From positions 1 to 10,482 of the forward strand of contig JAUYSA010000452.1 in NCBI GenBank assembly GCA_030696545.1: 10,482 nt of DNA, given 5' to 3'. Position 1 is the first letter of the stretch. Each line of letters starts with the position of its first letter. The position numbers and the translations under genes are program-made. Of this stretch, positions 1-6,515 are shown one piece after another. The notes under the pieces were generated by a model, which worked only from the letters and a program-made list of their open reading frames with translations, did not search any database and was not told the origin of the DNA. The DNA comes from Hyphomonadaceae bacterium (GTDB taxonomy: Bacteria; Pseudomonadota; Alphaproteobacteria; Caulobacterales; Hyphomonadaceae).

Positions 1-9
1 CGGGTAAAG

Positions 10-154
10 AGCCCCCTCCGTTTTGCACCTTCGGCGCAATCCACCTCCCCCGCGCTTTGCGCGGTGGAGGACTCAGTGATCACGCTCGAAGTCCTCCCTC
101 GCCGCAGGCGGGGGAGGTGGATCGGCGCGTCTTCGCGCCGAAACGGAGGGGGCT
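10..154. repeat. Nested palindromic element (REP/MITE-like), about 145 bp
   Basis: Two pairs of long perfect arms are nested. Positions 10-23 are the exact reverse complement of 141-154 (14 bp), and 39-53 of 108-122 (15 bp). Each strand also carries side hairpins. 123-129 pairs with 134-140 (7 bp, loop TCTT), the opposite side (24-38) has a short TGC/GCA stem, and 51-55 pairs with 59-63. At the centre, 66-73 pairs with 90-97 around the palindrome GTGATCAC (76-83). The whole could fold as a branched cruciform or a branched RNA. There is no open frame with protein-like content. This architecture is typical of dispersed bacterial palindromic repeats; only one copy lies in this window, so the repeat status is inferred. 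Confidence 0.75.
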
Positions 155-214
155 GCGCGCTTCCGCGTGGACCTCCCCTTCAACCAATTTTCAGAAAACC
201 AGAACCCAACCCAC

Positions 215-234
215 CTCGCAGGCTCACCTGCGAG
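215..234 (-). terminator. Perfect 8-bp hairpin downstream of the HAD gene
   Basis: Positions 215-222 (CTCGCAGG) are the exact reverse complement of 227-234, with a 4-nt loop. The hairpin lies 15 nt beyond the stop codon of the minus-strand HAD gene. Read on the minus strand it is followed by a G/T-rich stretch and, about 15 nt later, a TTTT run, so it is not a textbook U-tract terminator. It may instead stabilise the mRNA 3' end. Its position makes a role in ending the tipF-like/HAD transcript the simplest reading. Confidence 0.45.
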
Positions 235-249
235 AACGCACCGCCGCGC

Positions 250-1113
250 CTACCAGCCAAGCTCCGGCATCGCCCACTTCGCGCTCACGCCATCCGCCGC
301 CAGCACCTTCTCCGCCGACGCCAGGAACGCATCCCCCTCGCCCATCGACTGTCCATGGATGCCGCCGCCGATGAATAACGCATCCACGCCCTGCCGGTTT
401 GCGCCTAGCACATCCGTCGCCGGCCCATCGCCGATCGCCAGAACCCGCCCCGGCGCAATCGCCTTGCCCGCAATCTCGGCCAGCCGCTCGAACGCCAGCC
501 GGTAGATCGGCTCATCCGGCTTGCCCGGCGAGATCACCTGCCCGCCCTCTTCAACGTAGATTTTCGCCAGCGATCCCGCCGACCAGATCAGCTTGTCGCC
601 CTGCCGGAACACCACATCGGGGTTCGCGCAGATCAGCGGCAACTTCTTCGCCGCCAGCCGCTTCAGCTCAGCGCGATAAGGCTCCGGCTTGCCATCGGGA
701 TACTCCCGCAGGCTCGTGCAGCAGATCACTTTCGCGACGTCTGGATCATCACTGAATTCCAGCGGCAGCCCTGCATAAACGCCGAAATCCTCATCCAGCC
801 CGATCCGATAGACCGGCCCCGGCGCGACGCGCTTCAGCTCGTTCCGCGTTGCGTCGCCGGATGCGATCACATCGTCGAAGCAATCCATCGGCACGCCGAA
901 TTTCGGAAAAAGCCGCGTGACCCGATCCTTCGGCACCGGCGCATTGGTGATCAGAACTACCGGCCCGCGCGTCTCGCGAAACTTCTTCAGCGCCACGCAA
1001 GCATCCGCAAACGCCTCGCGCCCGTTGTGGATCACACCCCACACGTCACAAAGGATCGCGTCGTACTCGGAGGCGACTTCAGAAAGCCCGTTCAGCAGCC
1101 TGGCGGAGCTCAC
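250..1113 (-). CDS. HAD superfamily class IIA hydrolase (TIGR01459-like)
   Basis: A 287-residue cytoplasmic phosphatase-like protein of the haloacid dehalogenase superfamily, with a class IIA cap between motifs 2 and 3. Motif 1 is CDVWGVIHNG (nucleophile Asp23), motif 2 is LITNA (Thr56-Asn57), motif 3 is the GKP lysine (Lys198), and motif 4 is GDGPATDVLGA (Asp229, Asp234). The second acidic residue of the usual DxD is Trp25, which I recall as characteristic of this subgroup rather than a defect; it leaves the general acid unclear. Length fits the family. Related class IIA enzymes dephosphorylate sugar phosphates, nucleotides or phosphoglycolate, but the substrate here cannot be read from sequence. 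The start is GTG at 1113, 3 nt after the stop of the upstream EAL gene and without a strong ribosome binding site, so translational coupling is likely. Both genes share a reading frame, separated only by TAG and one further codon. Confidence 0.93.
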   Translation of the reverse strand: MSSARLLNGLSEVASEYDAILCDVWGVIHNGREAFADACVALKKFRETRGPVVLITNAPVPKDRVTRLFPKFGVPMDCFDDVIASGDATRNELKRVAPGPVYRIGLDEDFGVYAGLPLEFSDDPDVAKVICCTSLREYPDGKPEPYRAELKRLAAKKLPLICANPDVVFRQGDKLIWSAGSLAKIYVEEGGQVISPGKPDEPIYRLAFERLAEIAGKAIAPGRVLAIGDGPATDVLGANRQGVDALFIGGGIHGQSMGEGDAFLASAEKVLAADGVSAKWAMPELGW

Positions 1114-1116
1114 GCC

Positions 1117-2364
1117 CTACATCGCCGCTTGCGATACGCGACGCACGAAGTCCGGCGGCGGGGCGGTCTCGTCCTGCAGCGTGCCCTTGATCGGACGCGG
1201 CGCGCCGAACACATGGCCCTGGCCGAACGGGATCTCGAACTCGAGAACCTCGATGACCGACTTCTCGGTCTCCATCTTCTCGGCGATCAGGTCGATGCCA
1301 TAGCGAACGAACACGGCGGGCACATCCTCCGCCGCGATATCGCGCGTGATGGAGGAGATCGGACGCTCGCCACCCGGCGTCAGCTCTTCCAGCAACCGCT
1401 CGACATTCACCTTCACGAACTTCACGCCGGCAGCCTGAAGTTGCGGCAGGTCGAAGTTCAGCCCATCGCCCTTGTCCAGCGAGAAGCGGAAGCCAAGCTC
1501 TTTCAGCTTGCTCATGTTCTTCATCGCGGTGTCGGAGCGCTGGTTGAACTGGCGCACGCCCAGTTCAAAGATCATCGCGTGAGCAAGATCGCGGTTCTCG
1601 CGCATGAATTCCAGGAAGGGCGGGAAGAACATCTCGTCTTCCAGCGACGCCATCGAGATATTGCAGAACACGCCAATCCGGCGGTCGCGCTCGGACAACC
1701 GGCGCACGATCTGCACGCAGCGGAACAGCAGCATGTTGTCGATCACGCCCAGCAGGTTCGCCCGCTCGGCCGCACCGAGAAATTCCGCCGGCATGATGAT
1801 CTGGCCATTGGCCCGGCGCAGGCGGGTGAAACCCTCATAGAAACAGGTCCGGCGCTGCGGCAGGTTCACGATTGCCTGCAGGTGGAGGTCGACGCGGTTC
1901 TCGCGCAGCGCTTCCTTCACGGCGTCGAGGATCGACGCACCATCCATCGGCACATCGGCTGCCGGCGCCGCGCGAACGGACTGGAGACGGGTCTCGAACT
2001 TCTTCGAGAGATTCTGGATCATCCCCTCGAGGCCGCGCATCTCATTGAGAATCGTTTCGCGGCGCTGGGCGATGTCGCGCTCGAACGAGGATTTCAGTTC
2101 GGCGGCGTGCTGTTCGTTCTGGGCCACGCGCGAGGTGATCTTGCGCAGTTCCTGCTTGATCTCGAACAGGTCCTTCTCGGAAACGCTGCCTCCGCCCGCA
2201 CGGGAAATCGCCATGTGCAGCTGGATCATCGCGAGCGCAGATGTCGCCCCAATGATTCCCGCCGTGATCGACGGCACGTAGCCGTTCACGTACAGCGCAA
2301 CCGCGCCGACCACCGACGCAGTAATATATACGAGCGCCAGCATGATGTGGGCGATAACAGGCAT
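1117..2364 (-). CDS. tipF: TipF-like membrane protein with degenerate EAL domain
   Basis: A 415-residue protein with two N-terminal membrane helices (about 4-26 and 32-52), a coiled-coil stretch (about 62-130) and a C-terminal EAL domain (about 143-390). This is the layout of Caulobacter TipF, a c-di-GMP receptor that helps position and assemble the polar flagellum. In the EAL domain the signature reads EGF (177-179) instead of EAL. Asn235, Glu267, Asp297, Lys318, Glu362 and Gln382 sit at the expected ligand or metal positions. The second Asp of the usual DDFGTG loop is Lys298, and the loop reads LDKGDG. This pattern suggests c-di-GMP binding with little or no phosphodiesterase activity, as in TipF. 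Start is ATG at 2364, with a GAGGGG stretch about 13 nt upstream. It heads a two-gene transcript with the HAD hydrolase. The EAL assignment is firm; orthology to TipF is inferred from architecture. Confidence 0.9.
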   Translation of the reverse strand: MPVIAHIMLALVYITASVVGAVALYVNGYVPSITAGIIGATSALAMIQLHMAISRAGGGSVSEKDLFEIKQELRKITSRVAQNEQHAAELKSSFERDIAQRRETILNEMRGLEGMIQNLSKKFETRLQSVRAAPAADVPMDGASILDAVKEALRENRVDLHLQAIVNLPQRRTCFYEGFTRLRRANGQIIMPAEFLGAAERANLLGVIDNMLLFRCVQIVRRLSERDRRIGVFCNISMASLEDEMFFPPFLEFMRENRDLAHAMIFELGVRQFNQRSDTAMKNMSKLKELGFRFSLDKGDGLNFDLPQLQAAGVKFVKVNVERLLEELTPGGERPISSITRDIAAEDVPAVFVRYGIDLIAEKMETEKSVIEVLEFEIPFGQGHVFGAPRPIKGTLQDETAPPPDFVRRVSQAAM

Positions 2365-2811
2365 TGTAACCGGAGCAGCCCCTCAGGTTGCGGACTTGCG
2401 CGTCCACGTTCTTGTTTCTGTTGGCATCCGCGACGAATGACAAGTCACGAGTGTAGCGTCTCTGCGGCGCACCGGCGATGCGCTGTGAAAAGCATCACAC
2501 GCCAGAGCACATCAAGGTCCGCCTCGCTTACCCTGATTTCGCTGTCTTTACGGCATCGCCAAGCAACATGTGCTCTATGCTCATGTGGTCTTTGGGACAC
2601 ACGGTTGTCGCCTCGAACAGTCGAGCCGTTTTCTCAAGTGGACAGTGGCCGGTTACTTGCCCCTATATCGCCACAATCGAACGCGCCGGCCTCGGGGAGC
2701 TTCTGGTACGAAGCAAAAGGGCCGGTGACGGGGGCGACCGGGGAGTGCGGGGTTCTGGCTCGGGTCAGAACCCCGCCTGCTTTTCAGGCCCCTGTTTTCC
2801 AGCAGTTTTGT
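2365..2811. other. Intergenic gap, 447 nt
   Basis: This gap separates the start of the tipF-like gene from the end of the pseudo-metallo-beta-lactamase gene; both are on the minus strand. The part next to 2812 holds the 11-bp hairpin at 2747-2776. The remainder (about 2365-2740) should contain the tipF promoter, but I see no convincing sigma-70, sigma-54, EcfG or CtrA (TTAA-N7-TTAA) site. An open frame on the plus strand from 2478 runs through the hairpin and into the neighbouring gene, and its translation has no protein-like pattern. I see no tRNA or recognisable small RNA. Confidence 0.6.
2747..2776. terminator. Perfect 11-bp inverted repeat, probable terminator
   Basis: Positions 2747-2757 (GCGGGGTTCTG) are the exact reverse complement of 2766-2776, with an 8-nt loop. 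The stem is very GC-rich and begins 36 nt beyond the stop of the minus-strand gene ending at 2812. On the minus strand no T-run follows; on the plus strand a TTTT run starts 5 nt after the stem. It is well placed to end the FAH/metallo-beta-lactamase-like transcript. The missing U-tract on that strand keeps the call moderate. Confidence 0.5.
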
Positions 2812-3759
2812 TCAGTTCGCTGGCCGCACAACCGGCTTTTCCGCCGACAGGTCGATCACCGATCCAGGCCCGCCCGCTACGGCGCCAGCCACCCGCTCGC
2901 CCGCAATCACTTCCCGCCACGCATTCAGCGAGCCCGGAATCGCTGCCGACGGCCGCAACGGGCTGAGCAGGATGGCGGCCAGCCGGGCCTGCCCTGCTGC
3001 TGCGAGCACATCGCCCACCGGCAGGCAGGAATCCTGATTGTCCTCCAGCCGAGACGACCCCGCCGCCAGTATTCCGGCCGCGCTCTGAGTTCCCCGCGCA
3101 GCCGAAACAATCTCGACGGCCATTGCCCTGCACCCGGCAATGATCAACGACTTCCCTTCGAAATCCACCCGATAAACCCGGCCCTCGCCCATCGCCCGCC
3201 CACCAAAAGCGCGAACAGCCACCACGCCCGAGTCGAAAACGACCAGCCCTTCCAGCCCTTGATCCTCCCTGTCAGTCCCCACGCCGAGCCGCACACCCGG
3301 CTCGCCCGCAAGCATGAGGTTCGCCCCATCGATCACCGGCACGATCCCAGCCGGGCCGTACACTTTCAGCGGCTCCTTGCGCCCGGCTTGCAGGCTCGCC
3401 TGCGACAGGCCCGGCAGCCCGGCGATCGAGTCCAGCGCGAGATCAGGCACAACGATCGCATCCAGATCCGCCCGCATCAGCCCGCGCGCGCGCAATCCGT
3501 CAGCCGCCCCCTCGCCCGCGCCGACCAGAATCGCGAGACCGCCAGCCTCTACCAACACACATGGACCAGCGGAGCATACGGTCGCACGAAACGACTCCGC
3601 ATTGGCGGGGTTGGGGCGCGCCGCCGCGACGCGCGCCTTCGTATCCGAGAGAAAGCTGTCGACCGCCGCGCCGGGCCTGTTCAGCAACAGGAACACCCCG
3701 CCCACAGCAGCAACGATCGCCAAGGCGATGAACAGCACGATGTCGCGGCGCAGTTTCAC
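2812..3759 (-). CDS. Membrane-anchored metallo-beta-lactamase-fold protein without metal ligands
   Basis: A 315-residue protein with one N-terminal membrane helix (about 7-27) preceded by basic residues, so the rest is probably periplasmic. The body follows the metallo-beta-lactamase (ribonuclease Z/arylsulfatase-like) pattern. GPCVLVEAGG (66-74) gives the first strands, GRKEPLKVYGP (126-136) matches the usual EPLxVYGP segment, and VYRVDFEGKSLIIAG (195-209) matches the YRFxxxGRSVVISGD strand. The catalytic positions are changed throughout. HxHxDH is replaced by DLALDS (106-111), keeping only the Asp; the Asp of the SGD motif is Cys210; and the final LTHL-type histidine is replaced in LLSPL (264-268). 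It therefore looks like a non-hydrolytic pseudoenzyme with a binding or structural role. The GTG start at 3759 directly abuts the TGA stop of the upstream FAH-family gene (TGAGTG), indicating coupled translation. The fold is inferred by motif alignment from memory. Confidence 0.88.
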   Translation of the reverse strand: MKLRRDIVLFIALAIVAAVGGVFLLLNRPGAAVDSFLSDTKARVAAARPNPANAESFRATVCSAGPCVLVEAGGLAILVGAGEGAADGLRARGLMRADLDAIVVPDLALDSIAGLPGLSQASLQAGRKEPLKVYGPAGIVPVIDGANLMLAGEPGVRLGVGTDREDQGLEGLVVFDSGVVAVRAFGGRAMGEGRVYRVDFEGKSLIIAGCRAMAVEIVSAARGTQSAAGILAAGSSRLEDNQDSCLPVGDVLAAAGQARLAAILLSPLRPSAAIPGSLNAWREVIAGERVAGAVAGGPGSVIDLSAEKPVVRPAN

Positions 3760-4632
3760 TCAGCCGATCCGCGTCTGCGCGGTTTCCTGCACGATGACGG
3801 TCTCGATACTACCAAGCCGCTCGACCTCGACTTTCACGGTATCACCCACCTTCAGGAATTTTGGCGGCGCGTACGCTGCGCCCACGCCCGCCGGCGTTCC
3901 GGTGAAGAGCAGGTCCCCCGGCTCCAGCGCGAACGCCTTGGTCAGATGCTCGATCTGCTGGGCTACATCGAAAATCATCTCGCCCGTGCTGCCGTTCTGG
4001 CGCAGTTCGCCATTCACCCAACACTTCAGGCTCAGCTTGGAAACGTCCCCCGCCTCGTCCGGCGTCGTGATCCAGGGGCCCACCGGCCCGTGCGTATCAA
4101 AGCCCTTGCCCATGATCATGGTCTGCGTCGCGCGCTGCCAATCGCGCACCGAATAGTCGCACCCGGTCATGTAGCCGGCGACAATCTCGTGCGCCCGTTC
4201 GCGTGGCACATGGCGGCCGCGCTTCCCTATCAGCACGACCAGCTCGACCTCGTAATCCAGCGCCGTCGATACCGCCGGCATGAGCACCGGATCAAATGGT
4301 CCGTGAACGCACGAGGCCTGTTTGTTGAACCACATCTGCGTGGTCGGCGCTTCGCGTCCGGTTTCCTTGGCATGGTCGTGATAGTTCAGCCCGATGCCGA
4401 GGATCTTGCCGGGCCGTCCGACCGGGCATTTCAGTCTCACGTCCTTGAGCGCCAACCTCGGCGCTGTCCTGGCTGCCAGCTCGACAGCCTCGATGCCCGC
4501 CGCCCCTGCGGCAAGAATATCCACAGGATTACCGGACAGATGAGGCGCAACCTTTCGCAGGTCCGCGACCTCTTCTCCCAGAACCAGCCCGATGCCCGAG
4601 CCGGACGTGGCCTCAAAAACACACAACCGCAT
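3760..4632 (-). CDS. Fumarylacetoacetate hydrolase family protein
   Basis: A 290-residue cytoplasmic enzyme of the FAH superfamily, which cleaves or isomerises C-C bonds in 2-oxo/acylpyruvate-type substrates using a divalent metal. The catalytic domain spans about 70-285. Visible motifs are GIGLNYHDHAKETG (79-92, with the NYxxHAxE signature), the metal-binding DYEVE (126-130, Glu128 and Glu130), GCDYSVRDWQ (157-166, Asp159 as third metal ligand), MGKGFDTHGPVGPW (174-187) and TGTPAGVG (244-251). All key residues are present, so it should be active. The exact reaction (acylpyruvase, fumarylpyruvate hydrolase, ureidoglycolate lyase, or HHDD-isomerase-like) cannot be settled. No aromatic-degradation genes flank it. 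Start is ATG at 4632, with GAGG about 7 nt upstream. The downstream pseudo-metallo-beta-lactamase gene follows with no gap. Confidence 0.95.
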   Translation of the reverse strand: MRLCVFEATSGSGIGLVLGEEVADLRKVAPHLSGNPVDILAAGAAGIEAVELAARTAPRLALKDVRLKCPVGRPGKILGIGLNYHDHAKETGREAPTTQMWFNKQASCVHGPFDPVLMPAVSTALDYEVELVVLIGKRGRHVPRERAHEIVAGYMTGCDYSVRDWQRATQTMIMGKGFDTHGPVGPWITTPDEAGDVSKLSLKCWVNGELRQNGSTGEMIFDVAQQIEHLTKAFALEPGDLLFTGTPAGVGAAYAPPKFLKVGDTVKVEVERLGSIETVIVQETAQTRIG

Positions 4633-4737
4633 GAGTCGCCTCGATCAAATCTGCTGCGGAAGATTGGACCCGGACGGCGTGTATGGATAGGTACCTGAAG
4701 TTCAGTTGGCCCACAGTGCAGTTGGGATGTGTAGTTC

Positions 4738-6405
4738 ATGGCGATCGCCGCTGAGGTCCAGCGCATTCGCGACGTTTTCAGCGCGACTACGGATATCCGT
4801 GTTCCGCCCTTCCAGCGCAGCTATGCGTGGGAAGACGAGGAAACTGAAATCCTGATCAAGGACCTGCTGGACGCTTTCCGGCACAACACGGTGTACTTCC
4901 TCGGCGCCATCGTGGTGATCCGCCCCCGCAATCGGGGGCCATCCGACGTAGTCGATGGACAGCAGCGTCTCACCACTCTCACGATCATCCTCGCCGTGCT
5001 GCGGGACCTTTCACCCTCGACCGACGAGCAGGCGCTCATTCACACCATGATCGGTCACGAGACGATGGGCATGGTGTTCGGCGGCGGTCAGCGCTGGCGC
5101 ATCACGCTCAACACGGCCGACACGCCCTTCTTCCGGGAAAATGTGCAGGAGCGCAAAGCCACCCGCCGCCAGGATGAAATCCGAGAAGCCGCCAACAGCG
5201 GAGACTTGTCGGAAAGCCAAATCCGTCTCTCGGCAGCCGTGAACCAGATCTATGACTACCTGTCCGACATGTCGGCCGAGGAACGCTCGCGCTTCGCCCT
5301 GTGGCTGCTCGACGAAGTGACCATGGTTCGCGTGCGGGTGTCCGAGTACGCAGTCGCGTACAAGGTTTTCCAGTCGCTCAACCATCGCGGCAAGCCGCTG
5401 TCCGACCACGACATCCTGAAGTCTGCCCTGTTCGAGCGGGCGGGCTTCAGCGTGAACGAAGCACGCGAGCAGGCAGAACGATGGAACACGTACACGACAC
5501 GGCTGGGCGATCGAGGCTTCGGTGACATGCTGAAGCAGGTTCGCTCGATCTACGATCGCGAGAGCGCGGGCGACATGGTGACGGACCTGATCGCGGCGAT
5601 CATTCCGCGCGGCGGCTTCCGCACCTTCCTCAACGAGCAGCTTCCGCGTTTCGTCAACGCCTACGACGCGGTGGTGAACGGCAATACCGGCGGTAACGAT
5701 CTCGGCCCTGAAGCGCTGCGCCGCATCTGCTATCTCCGCTCCATCCATCATGAGAGCTGGCGCGCACCTGCCATCATGTTCCTCGTCGATCATCCCAACA
5801 GCCCCGACCAGGCCGACAAGTTTTTCTGGGCGCTCGATCGCCTCGCCTATACGCTGCAATACTCGGTCAAGGACCGCGAGTATCGCCACAAGCGCTATCG
5901 CCGCGTGCTCGATGCGATGGACAAGCCCGGCGTGCTGTTCGACACGGAGTCTCCGCTCGACCTGACGTCGCGCGAAAAGTCGGACCTGACGGAGCGCCTG
6001 CGTGGCCGCTTCCCGAACTTCAAGCAACGCCGCGCCCTGTTGATGCGCATATCCGGCAGCGCCGAAGGCGGCGTGCCCCTCGATCCGAGAACGGACTGCA
6101 CGGTGGAACATATCCTCCCCCGCACCCCCCTGAAGGGGTCCGACTGGTATGAGGAATGGTCGAAAGCCCGCGATCGCGACGAACTGACCGAATGCATCGG
6201 CAACTTCACGCTGCTGACCCACGCCGAAAACCAGGAAGCCGATCGGAAGTCGTTCCACGACAAGATGGCGATCTACTTCCGCAATGGCGAAGCTTCCTTC
6301 GCCTACAGCAACGATCTCAAAGGCCGTACAAGCTGGACCCCGGAAGACGTCCGCGCCCGCCGCGACGCCCTGATCCAGAACCTGACGAAGGACTGGGGGC
6401 TGTAG
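4738..6405 (+). CDS. DUF262-DUF1524 protein, GmrSD-like restriction/defence candidate
   Basis: A 555-residue single polypeptide. The N-terminal DUF262 domain (GmrS-like, ParB/Srx-type fold) carries VPPFQRSYAW (22-31), the diagnostic DGQQRLTTL (73-81) and FQSLNHRGKPLSDHDILKSALF-type region at 211-232. The C-terminal DUF1524 domain (GmrD-like, His-Me/HNH-type nuclease) carries CTVEHILPR (454-462, catalytic His458), IGNFTLL (487-493) and a later Asn498/Ser505-Phe506/Lys509 cluster. In characterised relatives the first domain binds and hydrolyses nucleotide and the second cuts DNA; GmrSD attacks glucosylated hydroxymethylcytosine DNA and SspE acts with phosphorothioate modification. Both motif sets look intact. 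Start is ATG at 4738: an in-frame TAG lies at 4732-4734, so no earlier start exists, and a GGGA sits about 10 nt upstream. No modification genes are near, so a stand-alone defence role is inferred; the target is unknown. Confidence 0.95.
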   Translation: MAIAAEVQRIRDVFSATTDIRVPPFQRSYAWEDEETEILIKDLLDAFRHNTVYFLGAIVVIRPRNRGPSDVVDGQQRLTTLTIILAVLRDLSPSTDEQALIHTMIGHETMGMVFGGGQRWRITLNTADTPFFRENVQERKATRRQDEIREAANSGDLSESQIRLSAAVNQIYDYLSDMSAEERSRFALWLLDEVTMVRVRVSEYAVAYKVFQSLNHRGKPLSDHDILKSALFERAGFSVNEAREQAERWNTYTTRLGDRGFGDMLKQVRSIYDRESAGDMVTDLIAAIIPRGGFRTFLNEQLPRFVNAYDAVVNGNTGGNDLGPEALRRICYLRSIHHESWRAPAIMFLVDHPNSPDQADKFFWALDRLAYTLQYSVKDREYRHKRYRRVLDAMDKPGVLFDTESPLDLTSREKSDLTERLRGRFPNFKQRRALLMRISGSAEGGVPLDPRTDCTVEHILPRTPLKGSDWYEEWSKARDRDELTECIGNFTLLTHAENQEADRKSFHDKMAIYFRNGEASFAYSNDLKGRTSWTPEDVRARRDALIQNLTKDWGL

Positions 6406-6515
6406 CCAACCGGCCCGATGACAGTTGGGCGAGCCGCGTTGACCCACCGGCTGTGGCGCGCCAACTTCCCCGCAAAACAACAGGCCGAATCCGGCCGCTC
6501 TGGGGAGAGACACGC

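Noticed and set aside
57..505. Several overlapping plus-strand frames across the palindromic element and HAD 3' end
   Set aside because: Low-complexity Pro/Arg/Ser translations produced by the GC-rich inverted repeats; no start or family support.
2478..2966. A 162-codon plus-strand frame in the intergenic gap
   Set aside because: It crosses the strong hairpin at 2747-2776 and enters the 3' end of the minus-strand gene; the composition is not protein-like and no ribosome binding site is convincing.
1027..4698. A stop-free plus-strand frame of 1223 codons opposite four minus-strand genes
   Set aside because: It lies antisense to the HAD, EAL, pseudo-metallo-beta-lactamase and FAH genes and to the gap between them. 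Its translation is rich in His/Arg/Ala with no domain pattern. High GC content with biased codon use on the other strand explains the absence of stops.
6439..6467. TTGACC with a 17-nt spacer before the serine-hydrolase gene as a sigma-70 promoter
   Set aside because: The -35-like box is good, but the -10 position reads CAACTT, which is too far from TATAAT to call.
6483..6496. GGCCG-AATC-CGGCC hairpin after the DUF262-DUF1524 gene as a terminator
   Set aside because: Only 5 bp, no T-run, and it lies directly before the ribosome binding site of the next gene; not distinguishable from chance in this GC-rich DNA.
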